From Hymenopellis radicata (lineage: Eukaryota; Basidiomycota; Agaricomycetes; Agaricales; Physalacriaceae), in NCBI GenBank assembly GCA_015501595.1, contig JADNRX010000024.1, positions 124,001 to 188,000 on the forward strand: a DNA stretch of 64,000 nt, written 5' to 3'. A model generated the notes under the pieces. It was not told where the DNA came from, searched no databases, and was given only the letters and a program-made list of their open reading frames with translations. The translations under genes and the position numbers were made by a program. Positions 11,400 to 23,329 of this stretch are shown here, one piece after another (position 1 is the stretch's first letter; every line of letters begins with the position of its first letter).

Positions 11400-13611
11400 T
11401 CACCCTGAGTTTGTGTTAGATTCAGATCACTCCACAACATCCCGATCGCATCTTCACACGGCTTATCTACCTGGCATCCGTTTTCGTCCATTTTCTTGTC
11501 AGCTCAATTACCCTTGTCCAATCAGCGACGCGTCTCGCCCCTTCCACCAGTTTACTCGCGAGTTCTCGCCATCGTTTACCGGAAAACATACCAATGTACG
11601 CTCGTCTCCTGCGCTCTTTCCGTTTTAGTCTAGAACAGGCCGAGAGCACATAATTTACCTCCTTTTGTCCCCAACGTCCTATCGATGACACATCCTCCTC
11701 ACAAGGCCCTGTGCGTCATAAAACCATCATACTCTTTCAGCGAGCATACGCTTATCCTAATTCTCGTCTCTTTAGACCTTCCGATGGCAGTTGTATCAAT
11801 CCATCTTACTCAGGCTCACGCCTCTCGACTGTCACGTCTACTTCTCCCGCTCGTCCTTTCCTCCCTTCCGTTGGTTGGCCGCATCAGTCATTTCGGCTAC
11901 ACTGTGTACAAAGCAGTGGCGGCCCACGATACGGCCGAAGCTTGTTCCGCAGTGGAATAGCATTCGCCGTATGTCTCACAATATCCATCGTCTCGGAAAT
12001 CATCTCGGCTTCTCTTGGGTATCGCTTGTTAAATACCATTCAGTTGATCTTCACACACTCGGCCTTCTCCATTCTTCGGCGGTACCGGATTCCTCGACAG
12101 ATGTCCGGATTTCGTTCCGCATTGTACCTTACCAGGTTATTGGCACGTCTAGAAGTCTTCCAGAGGCTGTGCTTCGAAAACTAACAACTTGTACACCCAT
12201 TCTTGAGCTCGAATTAGAATGTCTTTGATCCTATCAAGCGCTCTCGAACTGCCTCGCCACGCTCAGTGTTTCCTTGGCTGGGTTCAAAACTTTTGTTCGC
12301 ATTGAATCGCCAGGCTGGCAATTGGTTCCATCTGACGCGACTTCGAAGGTGGCTACTCGCTGAGTATCCCACAGCAACTGCCATCGCCACCTTCGCCCCA
12401 CATCCGTCAACTATCATGGGTACTCATGTCAAAACTATTCTTATCAATTATTCTGGCATCGACTCCCGCTGCTCGCGTTCTCGTATAGGTCTTCAGTTGC
12501 CGCTGCGGCCCTAGCGCCACAGTTAACTCTGCACTCCGTCCCCGTTGTTGGGAGCCATTGTTCTCGCGCGACAAATCGTTCTACAATTGTACCGCTGCAT
12601 CCTCTTCTTTCGGGTTAGATACCAAGTATATCGACAAGCCTTCTCACACCCAACCGAAACGGACTTGTTCTCCGCGTGTTGCGGACGAGGAGGGGTGGAA
12701 GTCTTTTGGCCCATGCATATCGAAGTCAACGAAGCATCCTTGTCCTTCGGCATCGCCGACGACTCACTCACCCTGCCTTGATTTTGTCCCCCCAATCCGA
12801 TTCAATACATTTTGCACATTTGGGACCACACGACTTCTCACGCAGCTCGTAAATCCTCGTGCTATCCAGTTCGCCCTGAAGAATAACCTTGGGGAGGTCG
12901 TTCCTTTCTTGTTTTAATCTCCCTTATCTTTACTCTTATGCGTTCTCTAGCATCTCACTCTACGTTAGCATTAACGTCACTCCAGGGTTACCTTTATAGT
13001 GTCGCAACGAATATTTCGCTTGTGGTGTCTCCTGCCTTCTGGCGTTAAACGATTGCTTGCGCACCGAATTTAACACCACGATCAAGGGTGAGCTCGGTCT
13101 AAAATCAATCGGGCTTCGTGTGGAACGTTCTCTCGCAGTTCCCTCCTGTTCCCTCGACGAAATTCTTTAATCGATCACATATCGCAAGTCGATGGGGGTA
13201 AGAGGACGCGTCTCCCATCAACAAATTTTGACTGGTGCCTGGAACCTCGAGGAATGCAAGAATCTGCATTCTCTATCATTCATCTCACGCGCATGGAATG
13301 CTGGGCCTGATGCGGGTGGGAAGGCGGTGATGATTCACCTTGATGTGAGTGTGCTACCGAAACTCATAAACTGGGTTACCCCTTGGATCCATCAGTTACG
13401 CCATTTGCAGATCTTTGAACGCTCGTCGCTCGACGCTCTGAAAGGGTCCACGACGCGTCTCGCCTATCACTGGACGTATTATAGACTCCACGAGCTCTCC
13501 CGGCAACTTTTGACAGCTGACAGTCTTCGAACCGGAAGACTGCGAGAAGGATCTGGTGACTGGGTGGCGACCGATTTTCCGCTTCAGGCGACCCGGCAAC
13601 GGTCAACCTAG
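11400..13611 (+). pseudogene. Possible relic of an F-box/LRR-type gene
   Basis: A 2.3-kb stretch with several plus-strand frames of protein character but none longer than about 160 codons, in different frames. The best piece, 13192-13611 (139 codons), has spaced Leu/His residues (NLHSLSFISRAWN, IHQLRHLQIFE) like leucine-rich repeat proteins. Other pieces lie near 11711-12184 and 12545-12780. I could not connect them by splicing. It may be a decayed F-box/LRR gene or no gene at all. The stretch lies directly upstream of a transposon. Confidence 0.25.
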
Positions 13612-13757
13612 CACTGTTTCAACGAAAGCTTTTGGGGTGCATCTTGTGTAGTTGGCGTTCCAGTGGAAGAAGATGTATGAAAACCTCGAGTTCTTGAATG
13701 GTCACACGCTTTGTTGCTATTTAAAGCGCTTCGAACTAAGAACTTCGAAGAACTTGA

Positions 13758-13765
13758 ATGAACAG
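13758..13765 (+). repeat. Left target-site duplication ATGAACAG
   Basis: Eight bases immediately outside the left end of the hAT-like element, identical to 15024-15031. Confidence 0.85.
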
Positions 13766-15023
13766 TAGGGTGGTGAAGTAAACCCTTAGTTTTGATACAC
13801 CTCGGGTTTACTGCGGTTAGTAACAGTATCAATACGGTATCGAAACCGTCGGGGGTCGGGAGGTAGGTTTCGATACCGGCACGTGACTATTTCACGTGAC
13901 TTTGGCGGGGCGGGTCTCCAGAGTCCAGACACATATCCACGGCCTGCACCCAAGCTCACACCATGGCCCCAGTCAGACCTGACCTCGAAACGAAACAGGC
14001 ATTAACAAAGCTGTGTCTAATTCCTGAGTATGAGTATGAGTATGAGTTGGGGCTGACCACTTCTGTCACATAGTTAGGTAACAGTCATGGCTCCGCGCTC
14101 ACGCGTCCCGGCCACGCGCTCGCGGTCGTCGAGGTAATGTCACATTTGAGTGGGCAATCAAGTTGCCGTCGCCTGCATACACCACATGACGAGATGACGG
14201 ATGACTACCAGTCCCCATGATAGCCATCCCAAAAAAGCCGGATTTCACCAGTATAAACAACATTAAGCAGCAACTACCCAAACCCTCGAAGCGCAGGGGC
14301 GCCTCGCTGGCCGTCTACTATGCGTATCTGTCTTGCTCGTCTTGAAACAGAACCCGCAGACCAAGGGAGACATCCTCGCGCGGCTTAAACCCGAATTCTC
14401 CCTGTCAACGCCCGTGATAGCCCGTAAACAGCCTCCTATGGAGTTGTTCTCAGGCCACCCCTCGTCGCTCCAGCAGCACACGGCTCACAAAACGCCGCCA
14501 CCCTGGCGAGGAGCGCTATCCTGCTCGAGGCGGACATTGACGCTTGCAAGGTGACACCCACGCAGTCATCCTGACGAGCAGCGGCGCTCTCGTCGAGGTG
14601 CACTGGTGCGACTGTCCATGCGTCTTCATCCAGACAGACAACAAGCCAAGGTGACACTCACGCAGTCGTCCTGACGAGCAGCGGCGCACTCGTCGAGGTG
14701 CACTGGTGACTTCTACTTGTCTCTATTCCTCTATAACACAGTGACTCTGAGACAGATGAAAAATTGAAAATGACATAGACTAGAGTGTAGATTTTGATTA
14801 ATTTTATTACAGACCTCAATTTAATAGCCATTACCTCGAGCTGAACCATGGAAAAACTGAGCAGAGCTGATAGGAGCCTTCGCAGAAATTGCGCCACCCG
14901 AGTCACGTGCAATGATCACGTGCCGGTATTGATACCGTTAGAAACGGTATCGAAACTAGAACCTCCCGGGGGTCGGTATCAATACCGTTACTAACACCCC
15001 CGGAGGTTTACTGCGCCACCCTA
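13766..15023. mobile_element. hAT-like non-autonomous DNA transposon, 1,258 bp
   Basis: The ends are inverted repeats: the left begins TAGGGTGGTGAAGTAAAC and the right ends GTTTACTGCGCCACCCTA. The similarity continues inwards for about 140 bp with gaps, including paired CACGTGA motifs. Both flanks carry the same 8 bases, ATGAACAG (13758-13765 and 15024-15031), a target-site duplication. A TAGGG-type end plus an 8-bp duplication is the mark of the hAT superfamily. No transposase is encoded inside, so the element depends on one in trans. The interior (14090-14710) holds coding-like fragments. Confidence 0.85.
14547..14708 (+). repeat. Imperfect tandem duplication, period 100 bp, inside the transposon
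   Basis: 14547-14608 and 14647-14708 match over 62 bases with three differences. In one frame both copies encode QGDTHAV(I/V)LTSSGALVE followed by VHW; two of the three changes are silent third-base changes and one is Ile/Val, so the copies may have been coding when they diverged. Confidence 0.75.
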
Positions 15024-15031
15024 ATGAACAG
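15024..15031 (+). repeat. Right target-site duplication ATGAACAG
   Basis: Eight bases immediately outside the right end of the hAT-like element, identical to 13758-13765. Confidence 0.85.
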
Positions 15032-15093
15032 CCTGCATACTTATTGTGCGGCCTCTGCCAAAAGCTAAAAAGAATTCGGCTCTCTGTGGAATT

Positions 15094-15165
15094 GGGGACA
15101 CCCAGGATTGAACTGGGGACCTCCAGAACTTCAGTCTGTTGCTCTCCCAACTGAGCTATGTCCCC
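15094..15165 (-). tRNA. tRNA-Phe(GAA), intronless
   Basis: Read on the minus strand this is a 72-nt tRNA with anticodon GAA and the same mature sequence as the gene at 2951-3042, but without its 20-nt intron. A run of five T lies about 20 bases past the 3' end. It starts 63 bases beyond the target-site duplication of the hAT-like element. Confidence 0.93.
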
Positions 15166-16743
15166 TACTGTATCGCCAAACTGTCCTTTATGCAGCTATA
15201 AGCTTCGTGTCCTCCTCTCAACGTTCTTCGAACCATACAATCACCCACAATTACTCAATGTGCTCCAAATTGCTATCAGGGACTGCTCCACCTCTCGGGG
15301 ATCCCTCTAGATGTCGGGTGGAGCGAGCGACAATCAGGCACATTCGCAGGGGACTATGAAAGTCTTGGTTCTCTTGATTTGACGCGCCACTCTTGCCGTT
15401 TTCGGGGGAGATAACTACCTCCTGTCGCGTTCATAGTATGCCTTACAAGGACAACTATTCCACATAAATTTGGTCTGTCTGGCAAGGTTGAGGCAATGAT
15501 CATCATGATTCATGTGCAATTGTTACGGTTTTGTTATCAGACTGCATACCTCAGTGTTGGTCCAACGTGAGGAGTCAGGACAGGTGTCAACTGCACACGC
15601 GCCACCCAAACTCCTAGTGCTCTTTCTTTCCGCAAACCAGTTACGCCGATGGAGTACTATACTCCAAAGCTTCCCGGTTCCGAGTCCTCACACCACAATC
15701 TCCTTCAAGTTCTAGGTCGGAACCTAGCGGAGAGCGGATCGCGATCACTCGTCGGCTCGGTACTTCAATGTAAATACCAACTCCCAATTGCGTGGCGCCA
15801 CACTCACACTGATACGCATGGTACCATCTCATGACACTCGAAGACCCCTGCTCAGTGCTCACACTTTACGCTTATGTCGTGTCTATGGAATCCTGCGGGA
15901 TCCAACTGCATTGTCCTGATATCGTCCTGTCACTTAGGCTGACAGTCGTCACTACTGTTTTCAAATCGAGCCCAGAGGTCGCCTGCAGTTTGCGCGCGCG
16001 ATTAGATCTTATCGCATGGTGACTATTGGCCGTTGACTGTACTAGTAGGCCAATCGGTTGAACGCTGTCAATGGAACGCTATGCCTTGGAGTCTAGATCG
16101 TAGCGAGAACAATGGGGTGGATCAAAGTTGTAGACGTTTTGGACCTTGCTGAGAACGTCGCAGACTATCCGGAGTGCGTCGGTTGTTAACCAATGGCCGG
16201 GGACGGTGGTCGATACGATCGATGGTGCCTTACGAGTAAGATAGTCGACCCGCGGCGCCAGAGCGCTTCACAGATATACTACAGCGAAAGCGGATGACTG
16301 GATAAGGTGCTTGAAATAGATCTTTATGAACACGGTCACGGAAAACTCTAGTCAAGCATCTCGGAACATCCAATGTCAACGAAGATAATAATCAGAGACC
16401 TATCGCACGTCCTCCACCGTTGAATCTGCGGAACTCGTCAACGTAGGTATGTTGTTCCGTCCTGCTCACGATGTCCACCGTAGTCTGCTCGACATGCATC
16501 GTGTTTATATCCACCGCTCCTGAATACAAGGTATATGCGCCAAGCTCCGCTTTCGACGCAAGATCGACCTCCTTATGACCGATACGAGGACCAAGTGAAC
16601 CTTAAATTATCGGGAACAAAGGAACGGCGTAAGCAGGTTGGAACGGAGAATACGAAAGAGACCGACATACCGATAACCCGAGTAGGAATGGCAAGATTTG
16701 CAGACACGTTTATCACTCCGGGAGATGTAAGGACCTAGATCCA
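15166..16743. other. Intergenic region, 1.6 kb
   Basis: No convincing gene; short frames on both strands lack protein character and splice logic. Confidence 0.4.
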
Positions 16744-18594
16744 TTAGCCCAGTCCCAGGTAGAAATGAAGATCTCGCAAGCGACGCGCACCACGTACCGC
16801 TGCAGTGATATTCACGCTCCCGTCCTCATCCAATGTACTTCGGTCGGAAAGAAGGAAACCGACGTCTTGGAGCGCATACATCTGGCCCGCATTGTCGAAT
16901 GTCTGGACCTTTCCATTGTCGTCGATATGTATAGTGAAGGCAGATATGCCCGACGCGCTCGGTATCGACGCCGAGAAACCATGGTAGAACGTCTCCCCGA
17001 AGATGCCTCCACCGAGGCGCAAGACATGAACGTTAACAATTTGAGATGCGTCCCGACTTCCATTACGCGATATCCACGATACGCTGGAGCACAGTCAGAC
17101 GGAGTAAGACTACATGCAGAGTAAACCCGCTACCTCACGGCCGAGGCTTGGCTAAACTGAGATGAGAGCAGCTAAAGCGGTCCCGTTAATACGGCTGGTG
17201 GACAGCACCATGACATTCAATCTCACCCGTACGTATCCACTGAATACAATATCGCCGTGACTGTCGAGGGTAAGAGAAACATTGACCGGTTTGACGCTTA
17301 ATGGTTGTACAGCGTCGGTCAAATGAACACCAGCAGGGACTGTATTCAGCATTCGACCAAAGATCTCAACGCACGATTGCTTGAAGTATTCAGTGCTCGA
17401 CGCTAATCTAGGACGACAAGATCAGAGTTGAATGGACGATGGAGGCGGAGGCTTACAGGTGCATAGTCGCGTTGCTGTCTGCTGTGTATAGTCGGAGGTC
17501 GGACCGGACGGTAATATTTTCGGTGGTGACCAGCGCGCCTTAGAATAGGTCAGTTCGAAAGGACGAACTAGAATTGAACATGAACTCACCCCCTTTTTGT
17601 CCTTGCCAATTTAGATACTCGTGGACGCTGCGCCAGGCAGTCATGAGGTAGCGAATTTTGTTTACGACGGAATCCTCACACAAGGTCATCGAATACATCA
17701 GCCGTCGCATCGAAATGGATACCGCCTCCAAGGTTATCCGGTGTAACAGCACTCTCATTGACTGCAAGAGGTTACCCCCATGGTTTGAAATGTATACAAT
17801 ATACACCCACCGACTTGGGGAAATCCAGCATGGTGGACACTGCCCATCGAATGCCCACAGGCTGTTAACATCTTCATGGGTGGATTGTTAGACAGAGTGA
17901 AGGCTAACGTATTGGGCTTACGATAGTATCCTGCATGCTAAAGCCAGCCTTCTCCATGATTTCGAGAGTCTCCCGCAAGGAACTCTCTGGTTCAGGAACG
18001 CCTGTGGCGCCACCTTCCGTGGCATCAATCCGTCCTCCGCGAAGAGGAACAACCAAAGGCGGATCGGAACAGCCGGCGATGGAGATCACTACGCTAAGTG
18101 CTATCAGGTCCGCCACTGAGAAGAGCATTGAGTTAGTAACTAAAGTTAGATGGTGGCTGGACATATACTTGATACATGTGCATTAGAAAATGGTGCAAAG
18201 AAGGCCATAGAATCGTTCATGGCCGCTCCAGAGTTCTCTGCGCGGTCGGTTTCAAACTGTATCGACGCGTCCATGCCACCGGTCCCCTCTGCTACGTTGG
18301 CAGTTGCAAAGTCATCTGGCCAAGTTGAACAAAACGCAGTCATGATCGCGATCCTGTGAACGCACGAAAAGAAACCCGAATCCATTGAGCCGCGGTCTCT
18401 CTGCCCAGGTTTTGTGCGCCAGAAACATAGTTTGAGCAGGGCGTAATGGCGCGCTGGAAAGTACCATCGTTGAATCCTTGCGTGTCGACGAGCAAATGCT
18501 CGAGCTCATCCATGACATGATTGGGCCACACGTACGCGATCACCAGACGTGATGAGATCCATAGAAATGCCAAAGGTGCGGAAAATATACGCAT
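16744..18594 (-). CDS. Secreted heme peroxidase (plant/fungal peroxidase superfamily)
   Basis: Ten exons: 18594-18366, 18315-18169, 18115-17922, 17871-17811, 17761-17680, 17627-17590, 17538-17457, 17407-17209, 17156-17134, 17083-16744; introns 49-53 nt; 464 aa. The start MRIFSAPLAFLWISSRLVIA looks like a signal peptide. The distal heme site is intact (WIRVSFHDF, with the catalytic Arg and His), followed by GTGGMDASI. MADLIALSV and PLRGGRIDATEGGATGVPEP are family blocks, and the proximal His lies in TACGHSMGSVHHAGFP. The C-terminal third is a beta-rich domain seen in fungal members. It probably oxidises an extracellular substrate with hydrogen peroxide; the substrate is not predictable, and I see no basis to call it ligninolytic. 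The exon 8 donor (17208) is less certain than the others; a 70-nt alternative exists. Confidence 0.88.
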
Positions 18595-20457
18595 CGTAAC
18601 GTTGGGAGAAAGCCAAAGAGCAGATGAGGCTTTATCGACTGCATCAGTTGACCATCACGGGAACCATTTATAAGGTGTTGCAAAAGTCGCAGGTCCACTG
18701 GATCCGAGGTTACTAGTGGCGAGGCACGCAAATCAGTGAATTACGCACATTTGAAGGCCACGACTGTATTGCGGGAAGTTCGACTGGGGCGGAACGCGGC
18801 GGACGTCACTGTGCTCTTTGCGTGCTGCGAATAGAAGATGAGACAAAGATGTAGAACATAAGGGTTAGACTTACCTGCGAGTGGTGGCTCTGAAATAGTT
18901 CTATAGTTTGGTGGTATCTGTTAGCATGTAGATCTTCGTCGCGTCACCGCAGCAGTGCTTCGCAGTATTCGTGAACGCATTAGATGTGCATTTTGTCCCT
19001 CATATCCCTTTTCACTGTGCGGCGGAGTGTTCATTCCAATACTGTGACGTTCGTCAAGGGTTAATGATTTTGAATTGTTCAACATTGTCAACTTGCCTAC
19101 TTAATGTAGCGGGAATTGCTGCTTTTGCCGCGTTGAACATGCTCGCCGCGCATCGAAGGAGGGGCATGAGGTTTGACAGCGACCAGATATTTTCATTTAG
19201 CCACGAGGTCCGTGGCTCATGATGAATAAAGCAATAACAACCTGATAGTAGCTTTCTTAGAGGGCGGAGAAGCCCTAGAGCACTTTTTCAGACCTGGAAC
19301 TATGAAGGTTTGAGTAAAAGCGGCGTGGGCGTGTAATTCATAACCACGGAACCTTGATTACACCAATCCCACCATTTATTATATCCGCATAAAGGATGAG
19401 ATGCGCGCTTATACACATCCGCACGAGAGGACCTATAGCCACTAGTGTTAGAAGAATGACCTCGCGTAAAAAAGGAGCATGAAAGTGTGAATGAAGAAAA
19501 GCATACCTCGGAAAATGAACACGACCGCGCCTTAACCATCTTCAAAGCCAACATGGCCTCAGCAACGCGACGGTATGCTTGCTTGAGGCGCGGCCAAGTT
19601 TCCACCCATACGCCACACGACGTGTAATCAAGTCATTGACGTGTCATCTTCCCAAAACGTACATCAGAAGCCTCGGGCGGCTGCAGCAAGTCACCGTACA
19701 AGGCCATGCATGGTGATAGCGGCTGCAGTCTGCACCGCTGAATACGGCACCGTTAGAAGGGGTTATGCATCGTCGGCGATTGTTACTTGATACTGACGGC
19801 ACAGTGCAGCCACATGGCTCATGGCTGTCGCTGGGAGAGCGACCTTCGGAGCCAGCGGGCCCGAGTAATTTCATCGGCGAATAAGAAAATGATCAGAAGC
19901 GTCGGGCAGGTCAAGGTTGACGTCCCCGAATGGACTTGACTGGGAAAGAACCTTGCGCCACAACCCCAGAACATTGTGAGTGCTTGGATCGCGATTTGCA
20001 TTGAAGTTAATGCTATTAAAATCATTGAATTTAACGCTAAAATCCTATGTCAGCGTGTGCTTTGTTCATCCTTAAATACACCTTTTGGGATCACGACCTG
20101 TTAAACTGAAGAATTTGCCTGTCAGTGTCAAAAAGACAGTCAGTCGCAATGGTGAGCCGAGCGGCGGTAGGCCATACCGCCGTGCCGAAACCGTCTGACG
20201 GCATCGTGACCAGAAGCGATCGAGACCCGGTCTAGACTCATCCTGCCTACCTTGAGAAAAGAGATCCCACTCTGTTTGGGTTACTTGAATCATCATTCAC
20301 GACGACGACGCACACGACGCCTCGCGGTCCTACGTCCTCCTCTTCCCGCCCTCCTCCGGCCTTGAATCATCGGCATTCTGGCCCGCACCATTTGTTGCAC
20401 TACAAATTCATATTAATCGCCCCTCGGCCTAATTGACCGCCATCTCCTGCGTGCATA
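18595..20457. other. Intergenic region between divergent genes
   Basis: Nearly 1.9 kb without a convincing frame. It contains the 5' regions of the peroxidase (minus) and the Skn7-like gene (plus). Confidence 0.4.
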
Positions 20458-22958
20458 ATGGACCATTCTAGGCGCATGTACCAGCCAATCTCGTCTTCTA
20501 GCGGCGCCTACCCTTCAGGCGGCTTTGCAGCTCCCAACTATACCCATAATCCAGCTTCAGACGGATACGGCAATCCGTGGCCCCGGACATCCAATTCTCG
20601 GGACGAGAACCCAATGAACATCAATGTCAAGACCGAAATCAGAGACCAACATCCACCGAGAATGGACGCCGGCGCGGTCGACGATGGCATGCATACCACT
20701 AGTGACTTTGTCAAGAAGCTATTCAAGTACGTGTATTGCTGGCTCTCGGTTGCCCCCATTTCATCGAGTCTCGTCTAGAATGCTCGAGGATCATACCTTT
20801 CAACACATAGTATGTTGGGGACCCCACGGAGACTCTTTCGTGGTCAAGGACATGAACGAATTTACTAAAACGGTTCTACCCCGAATGTTCAAACACCAAA
20901 ACTTCGCTTCCTTTGTCCGCCAGCTCAACAAATACGATTTTCACAAGGTCAAGAACACAGACGACAACTCGTACGGCGAACAGGTAATGTCCGAGATTTT
21001 CTTGATGGTATTAGAATGCTGATTGTACCTAATACTTAGTCCTGGACGTTCCGGCATCCAGACTTTCATGCTGACCGACCCGAGGCGCTCGACAACATCA
21101 AGCGCAAAGTCCCCGCGTCGCGCAAATCCTCCGCGCCCCAACCCTCCGCTTCCTCCTCCGCCTCCTCCACCCGCCCCATGGCGCAGTCAACGGACGTGGA
21201 CTACCTGCAGTCCCAAATCGAACGCCTAACCCAGGCGCAAGAGGAAATGTCTGCCCACGTCCGCAACCTCGAGCGCAACTACCACGATGTGCTCGTCGAG
21301 ATGGTTGGCTTCCAGAGGAATATGGCACAGCAGGATGGTCTTATGCAAAACCTCATCCAATACTTCTTACAATCCAGTCGTTCCCAAGTCAACGGTAATC
21401 CCTCTCCTCCATCTTCCTCATCCATGCCGCCTCCGCCAGTATTATCCCCAGGGTCATCCGACTCAAATCCTTTCTTGCCCCAGCGCGAAACCTTGCGCAT
21501 GGTCCATCCTGATGCGGCCAGCGCCAGTTTGCAGCAGATGAACGAGATGTCGCGCTTGTCCAGTGTAGGGTACGACTGGAATACTGGTGGCCCACTTTCT
21601 AGCGATGGCAGCAATGGCAGACCGCCCAGTAGAATATGGGCTGCTGCAGCCAACGCTGGCCTAATAAATCCTGACGGCACTCCTCGAGCCGGCTCCTCGT
21701 CGTCCTCGATGCCCTCATCATCAATGGGAGCTCCTGGTTCCGGAGTTGGCGAAATCAAGAGCCGTGTAGAGGCACTTCAGCGTATCGAGGAGCTTCAACG
21801 GATGCGCATGGGAATGGCCAGCGCTATGGGTATTAACATTCCTCCGCCTCCCCCATTTCCCTCCCAGCCGGAGAGCCAACAATCCGACATCGACGATGAA
21901 GAAGAGATGGTAATGCCTACAGTTACCAATAATACGACGTCTTCCCCAGAGAGTCTAACTTCACCCTCTCAAGCGTCCCCGCCTCAACAACAACAGTTCG
22001 CGTCGTCTTCATCATCGGCGGTAGCGCCTCCGAACAATCCCGGCTTCACATGGCCTGACGAGGGTATGCATGAAGGACTCCAGGTGTACACTGTTGGCCA
22101 TCTCCTCCCCAAGGATGGTAGTTGGGGCTTTGAGCAGGTGTGGGATGAGGGTCCGTCGACATCCACACCTCCTGGCTCTGCAAATGTTACCTCTCCTCCA
22201 CCGCAGATGAACGTTTCTCAATCGGCACCTTCATCGTCCTCTCAGAAACTGCGGGTACGACGCTCAACATACGTCCCTGGATGGGCCGTTCCACCACGAG
22301 TACTCCTAGTGGACGACGATGCTGTCTCAAGAAAATTGAGCAGCAAGTTCCTGCAGGTCTTCGGCTGTGCAATCGACGTCGCAGTCGATGGTGTTGGGGC
22401 CGTCAATAAAATGAACCTGGAAAAGTATGACCTGGTATTAATGGTACGGCTATTCCTCCTTCTACATTTCTACCCTCTCATCCTCATTCATCGTAGGACA
22501 TCGTCATGCCCAAACTGGACGGCGTATCTGCAACGTCTCTCATTCGGAAGTTCGACCCAATGACGCCCATCATCAGCATGACCTCGAACAGCAAGCCCAA
22601 CGAGATCATGACCTACTACTCCAGCGGGATGAACGACGTTCTGCCTAAACCGTTCACTAAAGAAGGTCTTCTGGGCATGCTCGAGAAGCATCTCAGCGGG
22701 CTGCGCGAGATCGGGCGGGCGGGCACTTCCATACCGCGGCAGCTCACACCGGGTAGCAACAACGAGATCGTCTCGTATGGCGTGGCGGAGGACGCGGGGC
22801 GGGTGAATCCCCTAGCGGGCATGGGTCTCACGGACGAACAGTATAATACGATCTTGCAGAACATTGTCGGGACTGATTCGTTTGGGGAGAAGCGCGGACT
22901 CGACGATGATGATGATGGCCGCTCTGGGAAGCGGGGGCGGTTCGAGGTTGTGGAGTAG
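20458..22958 (+). CDS. SKN7/prr1: Skn7-like transcription factor: HSF DNA-binding domain plus response-regulator receiver
   Basis: Four exons: 20458-20726, 20779-20983, 21040-22443, 22497-22958, 779 aa. An HSF-type winged helix lies at residues about 85-190 (FVKKLFKMLEDHTF, FKHQNFASFVRQLNKYDFHK, SWTFRHPDFHADRPE). A coiled coil follows (SQIERLTQAQEEMSAHVRNL), then a long Ser/Pro/Gln-rich linker. The receiver domain near residues 605-720 has the acidic pair in VLLVDDDAVSRK, the phospho-acceptor Asp region in YDLVLMDIVMPKLDG, the conserved Thr/Ser in ISMTSN and the Lys in DVLPKPFTKEG. Skn7 proteins take a phosphate from the Ypd1 phosphotransfer protein in the Sln1-type relay and control oxidative and osmotic stress genes. 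The intron between LM and DIVMPKLDG interrupts the active-site loop but leaves it intact after splicing. Confidence 0.95.
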
Positions 22959-23329
22959 GCTGGCTTTTATCTTGCAACTGATTTTTGTAGCTACTGTATC
23001 CATACTACTACTGAGGTGAGGGTTAATGTGCACTGCTCTTGGGTTTAACCATTAATGTTTAATGTTATGTGGTTTAGAGTGTACTACTAGATTCCGTTAA
23101 CTTAATCGTTGATCGATAATGTACTGTAGGCATCTTCTACCATCGCGCATCTCTCATACCCCATGTGTTGAACAACTCACATTGAACTGCTAATCTAGCA
23201 TGATAGTAGCATCACTGCAAGTCTGCTCAGGACGGTGGTTCTATAACTTCTGTTGAATCCTTATGTCATCATCATCATCTCACGAGCCTACCACCATCTG
23301 AACCACCGAACCAGACCATCTGTGCTACA
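22959..23329. other. Intergenic region
   Basis: 370 bases between two plus-strand genes; contains a CATCAT-type simple run near 23265-23280 and nothing else recognisable. Confidence 0.4.

Noticed and set aside
13192..13611. Annotating the 139-codon plus-strand frame as a stand-alone gene
   Set aside because: It has LRR-like spacing but no upstream F-box exon or promoter signal, and the surrounding 2 kb is full of broken frames; treated as a relic.
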